A stretch of 32,084 nucleotides of DNA. Origin: Planctomycetota bacterium. Lineage in GTDB: Bacteria; Planctomycetota; Planctomycetia; Gemmatales; Gemmataceae. Numbering within the stretch: position 1 is the stretch's first letter; every line of letters starts with the position of its first letter. The notes under the pieces are model-generated. The model ran no database searches and was not told the origin of the DNA. It saw nothing but the letters and a program-made list of their open reading frames with translations. The DNA lies in the NCBI GenBank assembly GCA_021325115.1, contig JAJPHU010000169.1, forward strand, positions 1-32,084, written 5' to 3'. The translations under genes and the position numbers were made by a program. Of this stretch, positions 7,773 through 17,300 are shown in pieces.

Positions 7773-7803
7773 TTGACATTTCGTGGCCAAACCTCCACAT
7801 TAT
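7773..7803 (+). promoter_or_regulatory. Possible sigma-70-type promoter for the cytochrome/DUF1592 gene
   Basis: TTGACA at 7773-7778 is followed, after a longish 19-base spacer, by CATTAT at 7798-7803. It overlaps the 5' extension of the ORF and so supports the downstream start at 7885. Spacing is not ideal, and the call rests only on hexamer resemblance. Confidence 0.3.
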
Positions 7804-7884
7804 CTAAAGCGGCTGACGCCGCCTCTGCGGTTCGGCCGTCCTGCCTGTGTGTTTGACCTTACCGCCTACCTGATTCGACTAACT

Positions 7885-10197
7885 ATGCGAACTTGTCTAT
7901 CCGCGATATTGGTGTCCCTCTGGTTCTCCGGCTCGATGCTCGCCGCGGAGGTGCGAAGCGGAGAACAGATTTACCGCCAGCAGTGCGCCTCCTGTCACGG
8001 TGTCAAAGGCGAAGGCAGCGAGGAATACAAACGTCCCCTCACCGGCGATCGTTCGGTGGCCCAGCTGGCGCGCTTCATCGCCAGGTCGATGCCCAAAAAC
8101 TCGGACAAGAAATGCACCGGGGAAGATGCTCAGAAAGTCGCTGTCTACATTTATGAAACGTTCTACTCGAAAACCGCCCAGGCACGCAACAAGCCGCCAC
8201 GCATCGAACTATCGCGTTTGACGGTGCGGCAATATCGGCAAGCAGTAACCGATCTGATCGGCACGTTTCGCGGCCCGGCGCATTGGGACCAGCAACGCGG
8301 TCTGAAAGGCGAATATTACAAATCGCGCCGCCTGTGGCGCCCCGATGAGCGTGTTCTTTCACGCGTCGATCCGGTGGTCCAGTTTGATTTTGGCGTGACG
8401 GGTCCGGAGCCGAACAAATTTGAACCCGATCAATTCTCGATCCGGTGGAGCGGTTCCGTGCTGGCTCCGGAGACAGGCGAGTACGAGTTCATCGTCCGTA
8501 CCGAACACGCGGCCCGTCTTTGGCTCAACGACACCAAGCGGCCGTTGATTGATGCCTGGGTGAAATCGGGCAATGATACCGAGCATCGCGCCGCCATCTT
8601 TTTGTTGGGCGGCCGCGTTTATCCGCTGCGGCTGGAATTCTCCAAGGCCAAGCAGGGCGTCGATGATTCTAAGGACAAAAAGAAGAAAAAGCCAGAAGTC
8701 AAGGCGTCGATCGCGCTGGAGTGGAAGCTGCCGCACCGAACGCCAGAAGTGATTCCGCAGCGTTGCCTGTCGCCGCTGGCTGTGCCGATTTCGTTTGTCC
8801 TTACCACGCCATTCCCACCGGATGATCGTAGCATCGGCTACGAGCGTGGCTCCTCGATTTCCCGGGCCTGGGAGCAGGCCACGACGGACGCAGCCATCGA
8901 AATAGCCGATTATGTGATGAGTCATCTCGCCGAGTTGTCCGGGGTCCGCGAGGAGGCTGCCGACCGCCCCGCCAAACTGCGCGATTTCTGCTGCCGCTTC
9001 GCCGAGCGCGCCTTTCGGCGGCCGCTGACCAAGGAACAGAAACGGCTATACGTCGATCAACAATTTGAGAAAGTCCGCGCGGTCGAAGCCGCCGTCAAGC
9101 GAAGTCTTTTGCTTGTTCTCAAATCGCCGTATTTTCTCTATCGGGAAATCGGCGGCAGCCAAGACAACTATGATGCGGCCTCTCGCCTCTCGTTCGCCTT
9201 GTGGGACTCGTTGCCCGATGTCGAGCTGTTGCGAGCGGCGGCCTCCGGACAACTGGCCACGCGCCCACAGCTGCTTCGCCAGGCCGAACGCATGGTGTCG
9301 GATCTGCGGACGCGGGCCAAGCTGCACGATTTCTTCATGCAATGGCTCAAGGTCGATCCTGTTCCCGACTTGGCCAAGGATTCTACCCAGTTTCCCGGAT
9401 TCGATCGCGCCGCCGCTTCGGACCTGCGCACCTCACTAGAGCTGTTCCTGGAAGATGTGTTGTGGAGCGAAGCGTCCGACTTCCGCCAGCTTTTCCTTGC
9501 CGATTATTTGTATCTGAACGGCCGGCTGGCGTCGCTGTACGGCGTCGGTCTTCCGGCAGGCTCCACGTTTCAGAAAGTTTCGCCGAAGTCCGGCGAACGT
9601 GCCGGCATCCTGACGCATCCGTACCTGATGGCGACATTTGCCTATACAGCCACCAGTTCGCCTATCCATCGCGGCGTCTTCCTGGCTCGTAGCGTCCTGG
9701 GACGCGCTTTGCTACCGCCGCCTGAAGCGTTCACGCCGCTGCCGCCGGAGCTGCACCCGCAATTGACCACCCGCGAGCGCATCGACCTGCAAACGAAGCC
9801 GCACGCCTGTCAGACCTGTCATGGCATGATTAACCCGCTCGGCTTCACGTTGGAAAATTTCGACGCCATTGGCCGTTTCCGCGATAAGGAAAAAGATCGG
9901 CCCATCGATACCACGGGGAGCTATCTGACACGCAAGGGCGCGATTGTGAAATTCACCGGTGTCCGCGACCTTGCCGCTTTTCTCGCTGCCAGTGATGAAG
10001 TGCAAGAAGCCTTCGTGGAACAGCTGTTTCACTATTTCGTCAAGCAACCGATTCGCGCCTACGGACCCGACAAAATATCGGCACTACGGCACTTTTTTGT
10101 TGACAATCACTGCAATGTCCGCAAACTGATGGTGGAGATTGCCGCAGAATCTGTATTGCAACCTTCCCCAGCCCGCAGCGTCCGTAAAGGCAAGTGA
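7885..10197 (+). CDS. Exported cytochrome c / PA14 / DUF1592-DUF1588-DUF1585 protein
   Basis: A 770-residue product started at ATG 7885, which opens a signal peptide (residues 1-21, ending MLAAE). Domain order: a cytochrome c domain with haem motif CASCH (34-38); a DUF1587-like segment [19 protein letters not shown] (about 109-127); a PA14-like beta domain (about 140-290, GLKGEYY ... [22 protein letters not shown]); DUF1595/DUF1592 helical domains (about 340-580); DUF1588 with a second CxxCH, CQTCH (642-646); and a DUF1585 tail. PA14 domains often bind carbohydrates, so a role at a polysaccharide surface with electron transfer is plausible, but the reaction is unknown. The DUF1552 gene starts 64 bases downstream; this pairing is the common planctomycete arrangement. 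Confidence 0.93.
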   Translation: MRTCLSAILVSLWFSGSMLAAEVRSGEQIYRQQCASCHGVKGEGSEEYKRPLTGDRSVAQLARFIARSMPKNSDKKCTGEDAQKVAVYIYETFYSKTAQARNKPPRIELSRLTVRQYRQAVTDLIGTFRGPAHWDQQRGLKGEYYKSRRLWRPDERVLSRVDPVVQFDFGVTGPEPNKFEPDQFSIRWSGSVLAPETGEYEFIVRTEHAARLWLNDTKRPLIDAWVKSGNDTEHRAAIFLLGGRVYPLRLEFSKAKQGVDDSKDKKKKKPEVKASIALEWKLPHRTPEVIPQRCLSPLAVPISFVLTTPFPPDDRSIGYERGSSISRAWEQATTDAAIEIADYVMSHLAELSGVREEAADRPAKLRDFCCRFAERAFRRPLTKEQKRLYVDQQFEKVRAVEAAVKRSLLLVLKSPYFLYREIGGSQDNYDAASRLSFALWDSLPDVELLRAAASGQLATRPQLLRQAERMVSDLRTRAKLHDFFMQWLKVDPVPDLAKDSTQFPGFDRAAASDLRTSLELFLEDVLWSEASDFRQLFLADYLYLNGRLASLYGVGLPAGSTFQKVSPKSGERAGILTHPYLMATFAYTATSSPIHRGVFLARSVLGRALLPPPEAFTPLPPELHPQLTTRERIDLQTKPHACQTCHGMINPLGFTLENFDAIGRFRDKEKDRPIDTTGSYLTRKGAIVKFTGVRDLAAFLAASDEVQEAFVEQLFHYFVKQPIRAYGPDKISALRHFFVDNHCNVRKLMVEIAAESVLQPSPARSVRKGK

Positions 10198-10221
10198 CCC
10201 CCATAGGCAAGTGACCCCCAT
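10188..10221 (+). repeat. 17-bp perfect tandem duplication over a stop codon
   Basis: The unit AGGCAAGTGACCCCCAT occurs twice in direct succession (10188-10204 and 10205-10221). The first copy contains the stop codon of the cytochrome/DUF1592 gene. Because 17 is not a multiple of 3 and the stop lies in copy one, the duplication lengthens the gap to the DUF1552 gene without changing the protein. Confidence 0.9.
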
Positions 10222-10261
10222 GCGGATGCGGCGGGCTGGTAAATCTGTAAGGAGAAATAAC

Positions 10262-11581
10262 ATGACAACGAACCAAACACGGCGCGAGTTCCTCCGTGAT
10301 CTGGGCATTAGCGCGGCGGCTTTGCCATTCATCCTCAATCTGCCCAGCCTCGGCTTCGCCAATCAGCGCCAGCGCAAGCAGCGTCTGGTCTTTCTCTTCA
10401 GCCCCAATGGCGTCATTCCTTCTGCGTTCTGGCCTGAGGAGGAAGGTCCACTCACCACGCTCAAAGAGAGTCTCAAGCCGCTGGAGCCGTTCAAGGAACG
10501 CACGCTGATCTTGCACGGCGTCTGCGACAAAGTGCGTGGCGATGGCGACAATCACATGCGCGGCATCGGCTGCCTGCTGACCGGCATCGAGCTGTTCCCC
10601 GGCAATATCCAGGGCGGCTCGCACACACCAGCCGGCTGGGCCAGCGGTCTGTCCATCGATCAAGAGATCAAAAATCATTTGCAAGCCAATCCGGCAACGC
10701 GCACGCGTTTCGGCTCACTGGAGTTCGGCGTCCTGGTTCCCGATCGCGCCGATACCTGGACGCGCATGATCTACGCCGGACCTAACAAACCAATTGCGCC
10801 CATTGACGATCCTTATCAGATGTTTAACAAGCTCTATGGCCGCATGAAGGACCAGGAGCACCTCAAAAGCATCCTCGATGATTTGCAGGAGGACCTGCGC
10901 AAGGTCCGTTCCGTGGTCAGTACCGAAGATCGCCGTTTACTGGAAGAGCACGCCGCCTTTGTTCGCGAGATGGAGCAGGAATTGAAAGCGAGCAAAGAGC
11001 AAGACGTGGGCCACGCCGTCCCCGAATTGGAGCCGGGCATCAAGACCGAGAATGACAACATGCCGCGCATCAGCAAGATGCAGATCGATTTGATGGTCAA
11101 CAGTTTTGCCGCCGATTTCGCCCGCGTGGCGTCGCTGCAATTCACCAATTCGGTCGGCCAGGCGCGGATGCGCTGGCTCAAGATCAACGAAGGCCATCAT
11201 GAACTGTCGCACCACCCCGACAGCGATAAAGACGCTGTGGACAAACTGATACGCATCAACAAATGGTACTGTGAGCAAATGGCCTATTTGGCCAAACGTT
11301 TGGCCGAGACACCGGAACCGGGCGGCGGCGGCAGCCTGCTCGACAATACCCTCTTGGTGTGGACCAACGAGTTGGGCAAGGGCAATTCGCACACGTTGGA
11401 CAATATCCCGTTCGTGCTGGTCGGCAACGGTCTCGATTTCAAGATGGGCCGTTCCATCAAGTATCCGAAGGTGCCGCATAATCGCTTGCTGCTGTCGCTG
11501 GCGCACGGCATGGGCCATCGCATCAAGACGTTCGGCAACCCGGATTTCTGCAGCGCAGGACCGTTGCCGAAATTGAGCTGA
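10262..11581 (+). CDS. DUF1552 family protein with twin-arginine signal
   Basis: A 439-residue DUF1552 protein, related in fold to DUF1501/sulfatase-like proteins and normally encoded next to DUF1592-type cytochrome proteins. The ATG at 10262 has an AAGGAG ribosome site a few bases upstream. The N-terminus carries a twin-arginine signal ([23 protein letters not shown]), so it should be exported folded. Family-like segments are [18 protein letters not shown], the [19 protein letters not shown] region, and [25 protein letters not shown] near the C-terminus. It follows the cytochrome/DUF1592 gene in the same operon, suggesting that the two exported proteins act together. No activity is known to me for the family. 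Confidence 0.93.
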   Translation: MTTNQTRREFLRDLGISAAALPFILNLPSLGFANQRQRKQRLVFLFSPNGVIPSAFWPEEEGPLTTLKESLKPLEPFKERTLILHGVCDKVRGDGDNHMRGIGCLLTGIELFPGNIQGGSHTPAGWASGLSIDQEIKNHLQANPATRTRFGSLEFGVLVPDRADTWTRMIYAGPNKPIAPIDDPYQMFNKLYGRMKDQEHLKSILDDLQEDLRKVRSVVSTEDRRLLEEHAAFVREMEQELKASKEQDVGHAVPELEPGIKTENDNMPRISKMQIDLMVNSFAADFARVASLQFTNSVGQARMRWLKINEGHHELSHHPDSDKDAVDKLIRINKWYCEQMAYLAKRLAETPEPGGGGSLLDNTLLVWTNELGKGNSHTLDNIPFVLVGNGLDFKMGRSIKYPKVPHNRLLLSLAHGMGHRIKTFGNPDFCSAGPLPKLS

Positions 11582-11689
11582 CCAGGCCGAAGCGTGAGTG
11601 GCGGGAAAGAGAAAAGGAAGTAGTTATGATCTTCTATTCACCCGCCGAGCAGCACTTTGTGTTGCACAATGGCAATTAGGACACTTAAT

Positions 11690-11748
11690 ATCGCCATCAA
11701 ATAATAAGTTAGGCGAGTGGAACATTCGCCTCAACTTATGATGGCGAT
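11690..11748. repeat. AT-rich imperfect inverted repeat
   Basis: Arms 11690-11716 and 11726-11748 share ATCGCCATCA, AAGTT and GGCGA blocks around a 9-base loop. The repeat lies in the 295-base gap between the DUF1552 and msrB genes and is clearly richer in A and T than its surroundings. It could be the DUF1552 terminator or a small mobile remnant. The rest of this gap holds no convincing gene. Confidence 0.6.
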
Positions 11749-11876
11749 CCTCTGCCAGACTTGGTGGTAGGGAAGTAGAAATAAGCCGTAGCCTTGTGGA
11801 TCGTCTGGCTATCGCTGCCCGACTCGGCGTGCCGGAGGTTTGCGGGCGCGGTGGCCAAAACCCAACAGGAGCAGCG

Positions 11877-12305
11877 ATGACAGACCAAATCCACAAAAGC
11901 GATGAAGAATGGCGCTCCCAGCTGACAGACTTGCAATATCAGGTGACGCGCTGCCAAGGCACGGAGCCGCCCTTTCACAACGAATACTGGAACACTCACG
12001 CCGACGGCGTTTATCGCTGCCTCTGCTGCGGTCAGCTGTTGTTCGATTCGACGACGAAGTTCGACTCCGGCACCGGCTGGCCCAGTTTCTTCAAACCGGT
12101 GGACGAACACAACCTGTCGTTGCACGAAGACCGTAGCGCGTCCATGACGCGCACGGAAGTTCGTTGCCGTCGCTGCGACGCCCATCTCGGACACCTCTTC
12201 GCCGATGGCCCACCGCCTACCGGCCTGCGCTATTGCATGAACTCCGCCGCCTTGAAATTTGTGCCACGCACCGACGAACAGACCGACGCCGGCGACAAGG
12301 AGTGA
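11877..12305 (+). CDS. msrB: Peptide methionine (R)-S-oxide reductase MsrB
   Basis: A 142-residue enzyme reducing methionine-R-sulfoxide in oxidised proteins. The start at 11877 has AGGAG 5 bases upstream. Family signatures are [11 protein letters not shown], the zinc pairs CLCC (C48, C51) and CRRC (C97, C100), the [10 protein letters not shown] block and RYCMNSAAL with catalytic Cys120. It has no signal peptide, so it acts in the cytoplasm. Length is typical of stand-alone MsrB. It follows the DUF1552 gene after an inverted repeat and is probably transcribed separately. Confidence 0.97.
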   Translation: MTDQIHKSDEEWRSQLTDLQYQVTRCQGTEPPFHNEYWNTHADGVYRCLCCGQLLFDSTTKFDSGTGWPSFFKPVDEHNLSLHEDRSASMTRTEVRCRRCDAHLGHLFADGPPPTGLRYCMNSAALKFVPRTDEQTDAGDKE

Positions 12306-12403
12306 AAGGTGGAAAGCATACACGGGGCGATTTATGGCCCTGCCCGAATGGGCAAAAGAGATCAGCGAGTAAGACCTTTCTGATAGATGCGCCCCTTTTG
12401 AGG

Positions 12404-13165
12404 CTACGGGCATTCGGCTGGACTCACAGCGGCGTCGTCGGCGATGGCGGCCGGCTTGGCCAGATGGAAATCGAGCACCAGCGGCAAGTGATCGGAAGCC
12501 AGGCGGGCCAGGGGCGTGCGAACGATGGTGGCGTGATGAATCTCGATGTTGCCGCGATAGTAGACTTTGTCCAATGAGGCCACGGCCAGGAAAGAGGGAA
12601 AACTTCGGAAACGACGGATGGGAGCCGTCGCATGGTGAAAGCCGTGGTTGAGGAAATGGTGCTTGCCCAGCGTGTTGCGCCAATCGTTGAAATCGCCGGC
12701 GATGATAGTCGGCAGATGAGCGAATTCCAGGAAGGAGCCGTGATTGAGCAAGTGCACGGCTTGCCAGCGGCGTTCCTTTTCGCGCAGCCCCAGGTGCCAG
12801 TTGATGAGATGCAGCGGTCCCTGCGCCGTCTCCACGACGACGAGCTGCGCGCCGCGCGGCTTGCGGCGGCGATGGCGAATCGATACCTGGCATTCGTTGC
12901 GGAATGGCCAGCGCGACAGAATCAGGTTACCGTAGCCGCCTTCCTGGTGCGGCACATTGAGTTGAAAAAGATGAGCTTTGGCGCCGAGGCGATGAGCCAG
13001 CAAAGCCGGCTGATCGTGGTAGCGCGAACGGCGGACGTGACGGTCTACTTCCTGTAAGCAAATCAGATCGGGTTCTTGCTCCTGTATGACTTCGATGATT
13101 CGTTCCAGCCGGTAGCGTCGATCGCTACCGATTCCTTTGTGGATATTGTAGGTCAACAAACGCAT
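12404..13165 (-). CDS. Endonuclease/exonuclease/phosphatase family protein
   Basis: A 253-residue metal-dependent hydrolase of the EEP fold, which cleaves phosphodiester or phosphate bonds in nucleic acids or lipids. Key motifs are MRLLTYNIHKG at the N-terminus (Asn), ICLQEVD (Glu), LINWHLG (His), IIAGDFND (Asp/Asn) and ASDHLPLV (Asp-His) near the C-terminus, so all catalytic positions are present. I chose ATG 13163-13165; a TTG three codons upstream is also possible. There is no signal peptide. It lies downstream of the polysaccharide-export gene, separated by a 22-bp palindrome. The small size and YNIHKG start resemble a group found next to cardiolipin-synthase-like genes, but none is visible here. 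Confidence 0.93.
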   Translation of the reverse strand: MRLLTYNIHKGIGSDRRYRLERIIEVIQEQEPDLICLQEVDRHVRRSRYHDQPALLAHRLGAKAHLFQLNVPHQEGGYGNLILSRWPFRNECQVSIRHRRRKPRGAQLVVVETAQGPLHLINWHLGLREKERRWQAVHLLNHGSFLEFAHLPTIIAGDFNDWRNTLGKHHFLNHGFHHATAPIRRFRSFPSFLAVASLDKVYYRGNIEIHHATIVRTPLARLASDHLPLVLDFHLAKPAAIADDAAVSPAECP

Positions 13166-13226
13166 ATTTTCCAACCCTGAAGCCCTCGCTGAGCGGCAAC
13201 CTGTGCGCGAATGGTTTCCGGCACCT

Positions 13227-13248
13227 GGCTCCCGGCATGCCGGGAGCC
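13227..13248. repeat. Perfect 22-bp palindrome
   Basis: GGCTCCCGGCA and its exact complement meet without a spacer between the export lipoprotein gene (ends 13270) and the EEP gene (starts 13165), both leftward. It is a likely cruciform or hairpin site and could end the upstream transcript, though no T-tract follows. Confidence 0.8.
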
Positions 13249-13269
13249 CTAGTTCCGATGCCCATTATA

Positions 13270-14166
13270 TCAGCGTTTCACGCCAGCGTCCGGTACGCTT
13301 TCCAGAGCGGCCCCAGGCTGCGGCAGGAAGGGAACAAACGGATTCACGGGCGGTGCGGCGCTTGGCGCGGCAGTGGGACAGCCCTCCGGCGGCGGACAGG
13401 GCGTTTGCGGCCGACCGCATGGCGGACAGACCTTGCTACGGCCGCAATCATCCCAGCCTCGTGTGGGGACGAAAATTCTATCGCCATTGGCGATCTGATA
13501 ATTCGTCGATGTATCTCCCAGCTGCACGATGTCGTTGTAGCAGATGGGCAAAACGACACGGCAGCCGTCCGGCGGTGTCGGCCGCGAGAGCGTGATGAAT
13601 TTCCGCGACGCTTTGTCGTTCAGCCCCCCGGCCGCCAAGATGGCGTCGAGGACCGTCTCGCGTCCCTGGAGCGGGAAGGCGCCCGGAGCGTTGACTTCGC
13701 CGAGAACGTAGTACACTTTGCTGACGCGCGTCACCAGGCGAACGGTGATCGGCCCGGCGTTTTTCTCTTGTGCTTCGATCTGAGCACGCACATCCGCCTC
13801 AATCTGAGGGATAGTTTTGCCCGCCACGATAATCTGCCCATAGCGGCCCAGTTGGATAGTGCCATCGGGCAGCACGGTTTGATCGCCAGGCAGACGCACC
13901 GGCGACTCAAAGTTGGCCGGCTGCACCAGTAACACGTCTCCCGGTTCGACGATGTAAGGGGGGGCGATGCGCTTATCCAACTCGCGCGGCAGCGGCAACG
14001 GATCGGGATAGGCCGAACGCAGTGCCTTGGCTTCGGCGGTCAGGCGATGGCCGGTCGGCGTCAGCCCCAAGATATTGGAACAACCGGCGGCAAGAAAACA
14101 CCCCAGGAAAACCATCGATAGGACAGACCACCCATACGCGCCTTGTCCCTGGCTGCATCGAGACAT
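13270..14166 (-). CDS. Polysaccharide export lipoprotein (Wza/SLBB type)
   Basis: A 298-residue outer-membrane-type export protein. The start has GGAGG 8 bases upstream. The signal peptide ends in a lipobox LAAGC (Cys29), so a lipoprotein is predicted. A poly-export domain (YIVEPGDVLLVQ ... VLPDGTIQLGRYGQIIVAG) spans about residues 70-150, followed by an SLBB-like domain (VYYVLGEVNAPGAFPLQG, about 150-235). The C-terminus is unusual: a Cys- and Pro-rich tail with five Cys (DDCGRSKVCPPCG ... TPCPPPEGC), then PAAPP-like sequence, which suggests a disulfide-bonded or cell-wall-associated end. No Wzc, Wzx or glycosyltransferase gene is nearby, so the polymer is unknown. The upstream neighbour is the AsmA-like giant gene, also an envelope protein. 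Confidence 0.9.
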   Translation of the reverse strand: MSRCSQGQGAYGWSVLSMVFLGCFLAAGCSNILGLTPTGHRLTAEAKALRSAYPDPLPLPRELDKRIAPPYIVEPGDVLLVQPANFESPVRLPGDQTVLPDGTIQLGRYGQIIVAGKTIPQIEADVRAQIEAQEKNAGPITVRLVTRVSKVYYVLGEVNAPGAFPLQGRETVLDAILAAGGLNDKASRKFITLSRPTPPDGCRVVLPICYNDIVQLGDTSTNYQIANGDRIFVPTRGWDDCGRSKVCPPCGRPQTPCPPPEGCPTAAPSAAPPVNPFVPFLPQPGAALESVPDAGVKR

Positions 14167-14312
14167 TGGCGTTATCCTCCTCCGCCCGAATCACCGCTTC
14201 CGTACGGCCGCGATTCCGTTTTGTCCGGCGCGATTCGCACATCAAAGGAGGCCGTCCTGGCTGCATGGTAATAATCGACCGGGAAAAGGACGGGAATCCA
14301 ACAAAAAAGTGG

Positions 14313-17300
14313 CTAAGGGATGTTCGGGATGACGAGGCTAATGGCGCGGCCGAGGAAAAAACGCACCGCATCTTCCGTGAGGGTCACCAGCGGTTCCAAA
14401 CGCACGACCGGAGCGCGAACGGTGCCGGTGACGCGCAGATGAACGACCGCGGCGGCCAACAAGGCGTTGGCTTCGTAGAGCACCAGACGCGGAATGGCGC
14501 CGACGAGGGGGATGCGCCGACTGATGGCGGCAGTCTGGGCTGGATTAAGACAGAAAAGACCTGTTTGCGCCGTTACTTCCAGGTTGAGATTGCCGGCCAG
14601 GTTGAGGGTGCCGAGAAGGAGCAGCTTGATGAAATCGCCGACCAGAGTAGCGTGTTCAATGCGGAAGATGCCGCCGGCCAGCCGGCCCTTCAACTCGCCC
14701 GATTGGAACGTCGTTGTTGCCGCGCCGGGACGCAGATAGGGCGTGAGATAGCGCAGCACCGGCATTTGCAAGGCTTGCCCTTGCTTCATCTTCGCCTGCA
14801 CCAAGGCTGTCAGGTCGTTGAGCGAACGCATCTCGTTGCCGGCCAGATCGACGCGCCCAGAGACGCGGCCGGAAGCGTAGGAGCTAAGCTCCGGCGCGCT
14901 CCGCAGCAGAGTGCGCAGGTTTACGTCGTAGAAAAGCAACAGGCCGGCCAGGCGCAGACCGTTGCCCCAGTTCAGGATGCCCTCGAAGCGCGCGCGGCCT
15001 TGGGCGAGGCGAGCCTGGCTGTCACGGATGGCCAATTCGCCGCTCCCCTGGGAGGGAGAAAAACTGAACGTCAGCGGGATGCGCCATTCGGTGATCTCCA
15101 TGCCGTAGATTTGGCCACGGGCCACCGTGACTCCGCCGCTGCCATCCCAATCACGGCCGATAGTGCCGTGGAGGTTCACGTCCACTGGTCCTTTGACGCG
15201 AGAGGCCACCGCCGGCAACGGCACAAGCAGGTGCGACGCCTCGACGTGTTGCAAATCGATGCGGAACCAACTGCGGCTGTTCGGTTTGAGGCCGAAAACG
15301 AACTGGCCAAGAAATAAGCCGCCGGCCACATCACCCGTGACATTATAAACTTCGAAGGCATTGGCCGTCAGCCGGACGTTGCCTTGTAAGCTCGAACCGA
15401 GAAACGCATCGTCCCAACTGATATTAACGATCTGAAAAGTTCCATCTCCGAGCGGCGCCAGGTTCGGCCCCACGTGTCGGTAGTTTAGAACAATGAAGAA
15501 TTGGCCCTTCAGACGCGCCAGGGGGCCAGTGATGTCGTATACAGGCCACACACGCGATAGCTGAGCATTGTGCAGCTCCAAACGTCCACGGCCGCCAGGT
15601 TCATCGGCATCCTTTCCGGTTAGCGATGCTTCGTAGAAGCGCCTTTCCTCAGGATGCTTCGACGAAGCAGAGCGAACCCCATCAGGCGATTGCACAGGGA
15701 GTTTGTAGGACTGCTTCTTCTCTTCTTCCTTCGGCGGCAGCGGCAGATCGCCTTTGATGGTGAAGGTGCCGCCCAGTGTTTCGCCCTGGAGGTTGTACGT
15801 GGTTTTGCCGGCGCGGGAATCGATGGTGCCTTTCAATCTCTCGGCCGGGATGCCCTGCACGCGCAGCTGCGGAGCAGTCACTTCTACCTGGCTGGTCCAG
15901 GTGCGCGGTTTGTCCTCTGCGGCGGCGGACAATTGACCTTTGACCGTGCCGGAAACTTTGCCCTCCAGGCGCACCGGAAAAGCGGGCAGCGCCTTGGCCA
16001 TCGCTTGTACGTCGAGATGGCGAACGTTCAGGTCGGCGCTGCCCGGCTCTGTAGCGCCAAGCGGCAGGCGTGCTGAACCAGTCACGCCTCCGCTGTACAA
16101 TTTCATCTGGATATCTTTCAATATCAGATCGTTTTTATCCTTGGACCAGTGGAACGACAGATCGTCCACTGTAAATCGTTCCACCACCAGATTGCGCGCG
16201 TGCAGCTGTCCGTTGGTGTCGAACTGGAGCGGTTTCAACGTCCCTTTCGCCGTGCCCTCGAGCTGGGCACGGCCTTTAAGCTCGAAGGGCGGTCGGAACG
16301 CCGGCGCCAAACGGTGGAGCACCGCCAAATCGCCGTTTCCCAGATGCACCTTGGCCTCAAAGGGATAAGCGCCCTGGAACTGCACTTCGCCCTGGCCCAT
16401 CAGCGGCGCGCCCCCGAGGTCGGCACGGAGGTTCTCGAGGTTGAGCACGCCATTGCTGTAGCGGACTTGCGCCTCCACGTTGCTCAGCGCCAGGCCAGCC
16501 ACGTTGAATGTCGCCAACTTGGCATTGCCGCGCAGCCGATACGCCTTCCAATCTCCCGCTGTATTGACGGGAATAGAGGCGTGGACCTGGAATGTCAGAC
16601 GGCCCGTGACCGTGTAGGGCAGGTTCAACTTCAGCCTTTGCACCAGCTGAGCAAGATCCACGTTTTGGAGATTGAGATCCACGTCGAGATAGGTCGGTCC
16701 TTGTCCGGGTTTGCTCGGCGGTTTGAGCTTGCCCAGCATCGTGGCAGCAGCGTCGATGCCTTTGGATAAGCCGTCAGCAGCCAGTTTGATGCCGCGCCCA
16801 AGCAGATCGATCATTTCGGCAGGCGCATTGGGAAAGATAGCGCCTTTATTCGCGGGCTTATTTTCCTGCCGCTCGGCGGGCTTACGTTCCCTGTTGGGAT
16901 AATTCCATCGTATTTGCGTCTCGGTCTTCTTTCCTACGGCGGGACGGACCGGCTCCGGTTGATGGAAGCGGAAACGTCCTTTCTCGGACCGCAGAGTTAG
17001 TCGAACCGGCTTATCGATGGGGAAACCACCCCAGTTCGCCTCACGGATCAAACCTTCTCCTGATCCCGCCGTCTCGACTTTGCCCTGCTTGATTGTCACG
17101 ACAAGATCAGCGGATCCGGTTAGTTTGCCGTCGATGTCGCTGGGCACGTTCCAGCTGCGCGGCAGGTCGTGCAGCACCACGTCTTGCACGCCGGCTTTGA
17201 AAGCCAGACGTGTTGGCTCATCGTGAAAATTCAGTTTACCGCTGGCCACAATCGAACCGCCGGCTGTCTTGCCGTGTACATTATCCAGCTCGATGACCTC

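Noticed and set aside
11624-11896. 90-codon minus-strand ORF with a CPNCHC cluster
   Set aside because: The Cys cluster looks zinc-ribbon-like, but the ORF crosses the AT-rich inverted repeat and overlaps the msrB start, and the rest is Arg/Ser-rich without structure.
12338-12355. TGCCC/GGGCA hairpin between msrB and the EEP gene as a terminator
   Set aside because: Only a 5-bp stem without T-tract; too weak to call, although the convergent gap must hold some termination signal.
11736-12893. 385-codon minus-strand open frame over msrB and the EEP gene
   Set aside because: Both covered genes have complete catalytic motifs in their own frames; this frame has none.
14022-15317. 431-codon plus-strand open frame opposite the AsmA-like gene
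   Set aside because: It is a shadow of two minus-strand genes and crosses their boundary; composition is Gln/Arg/Ala-rich without domains.
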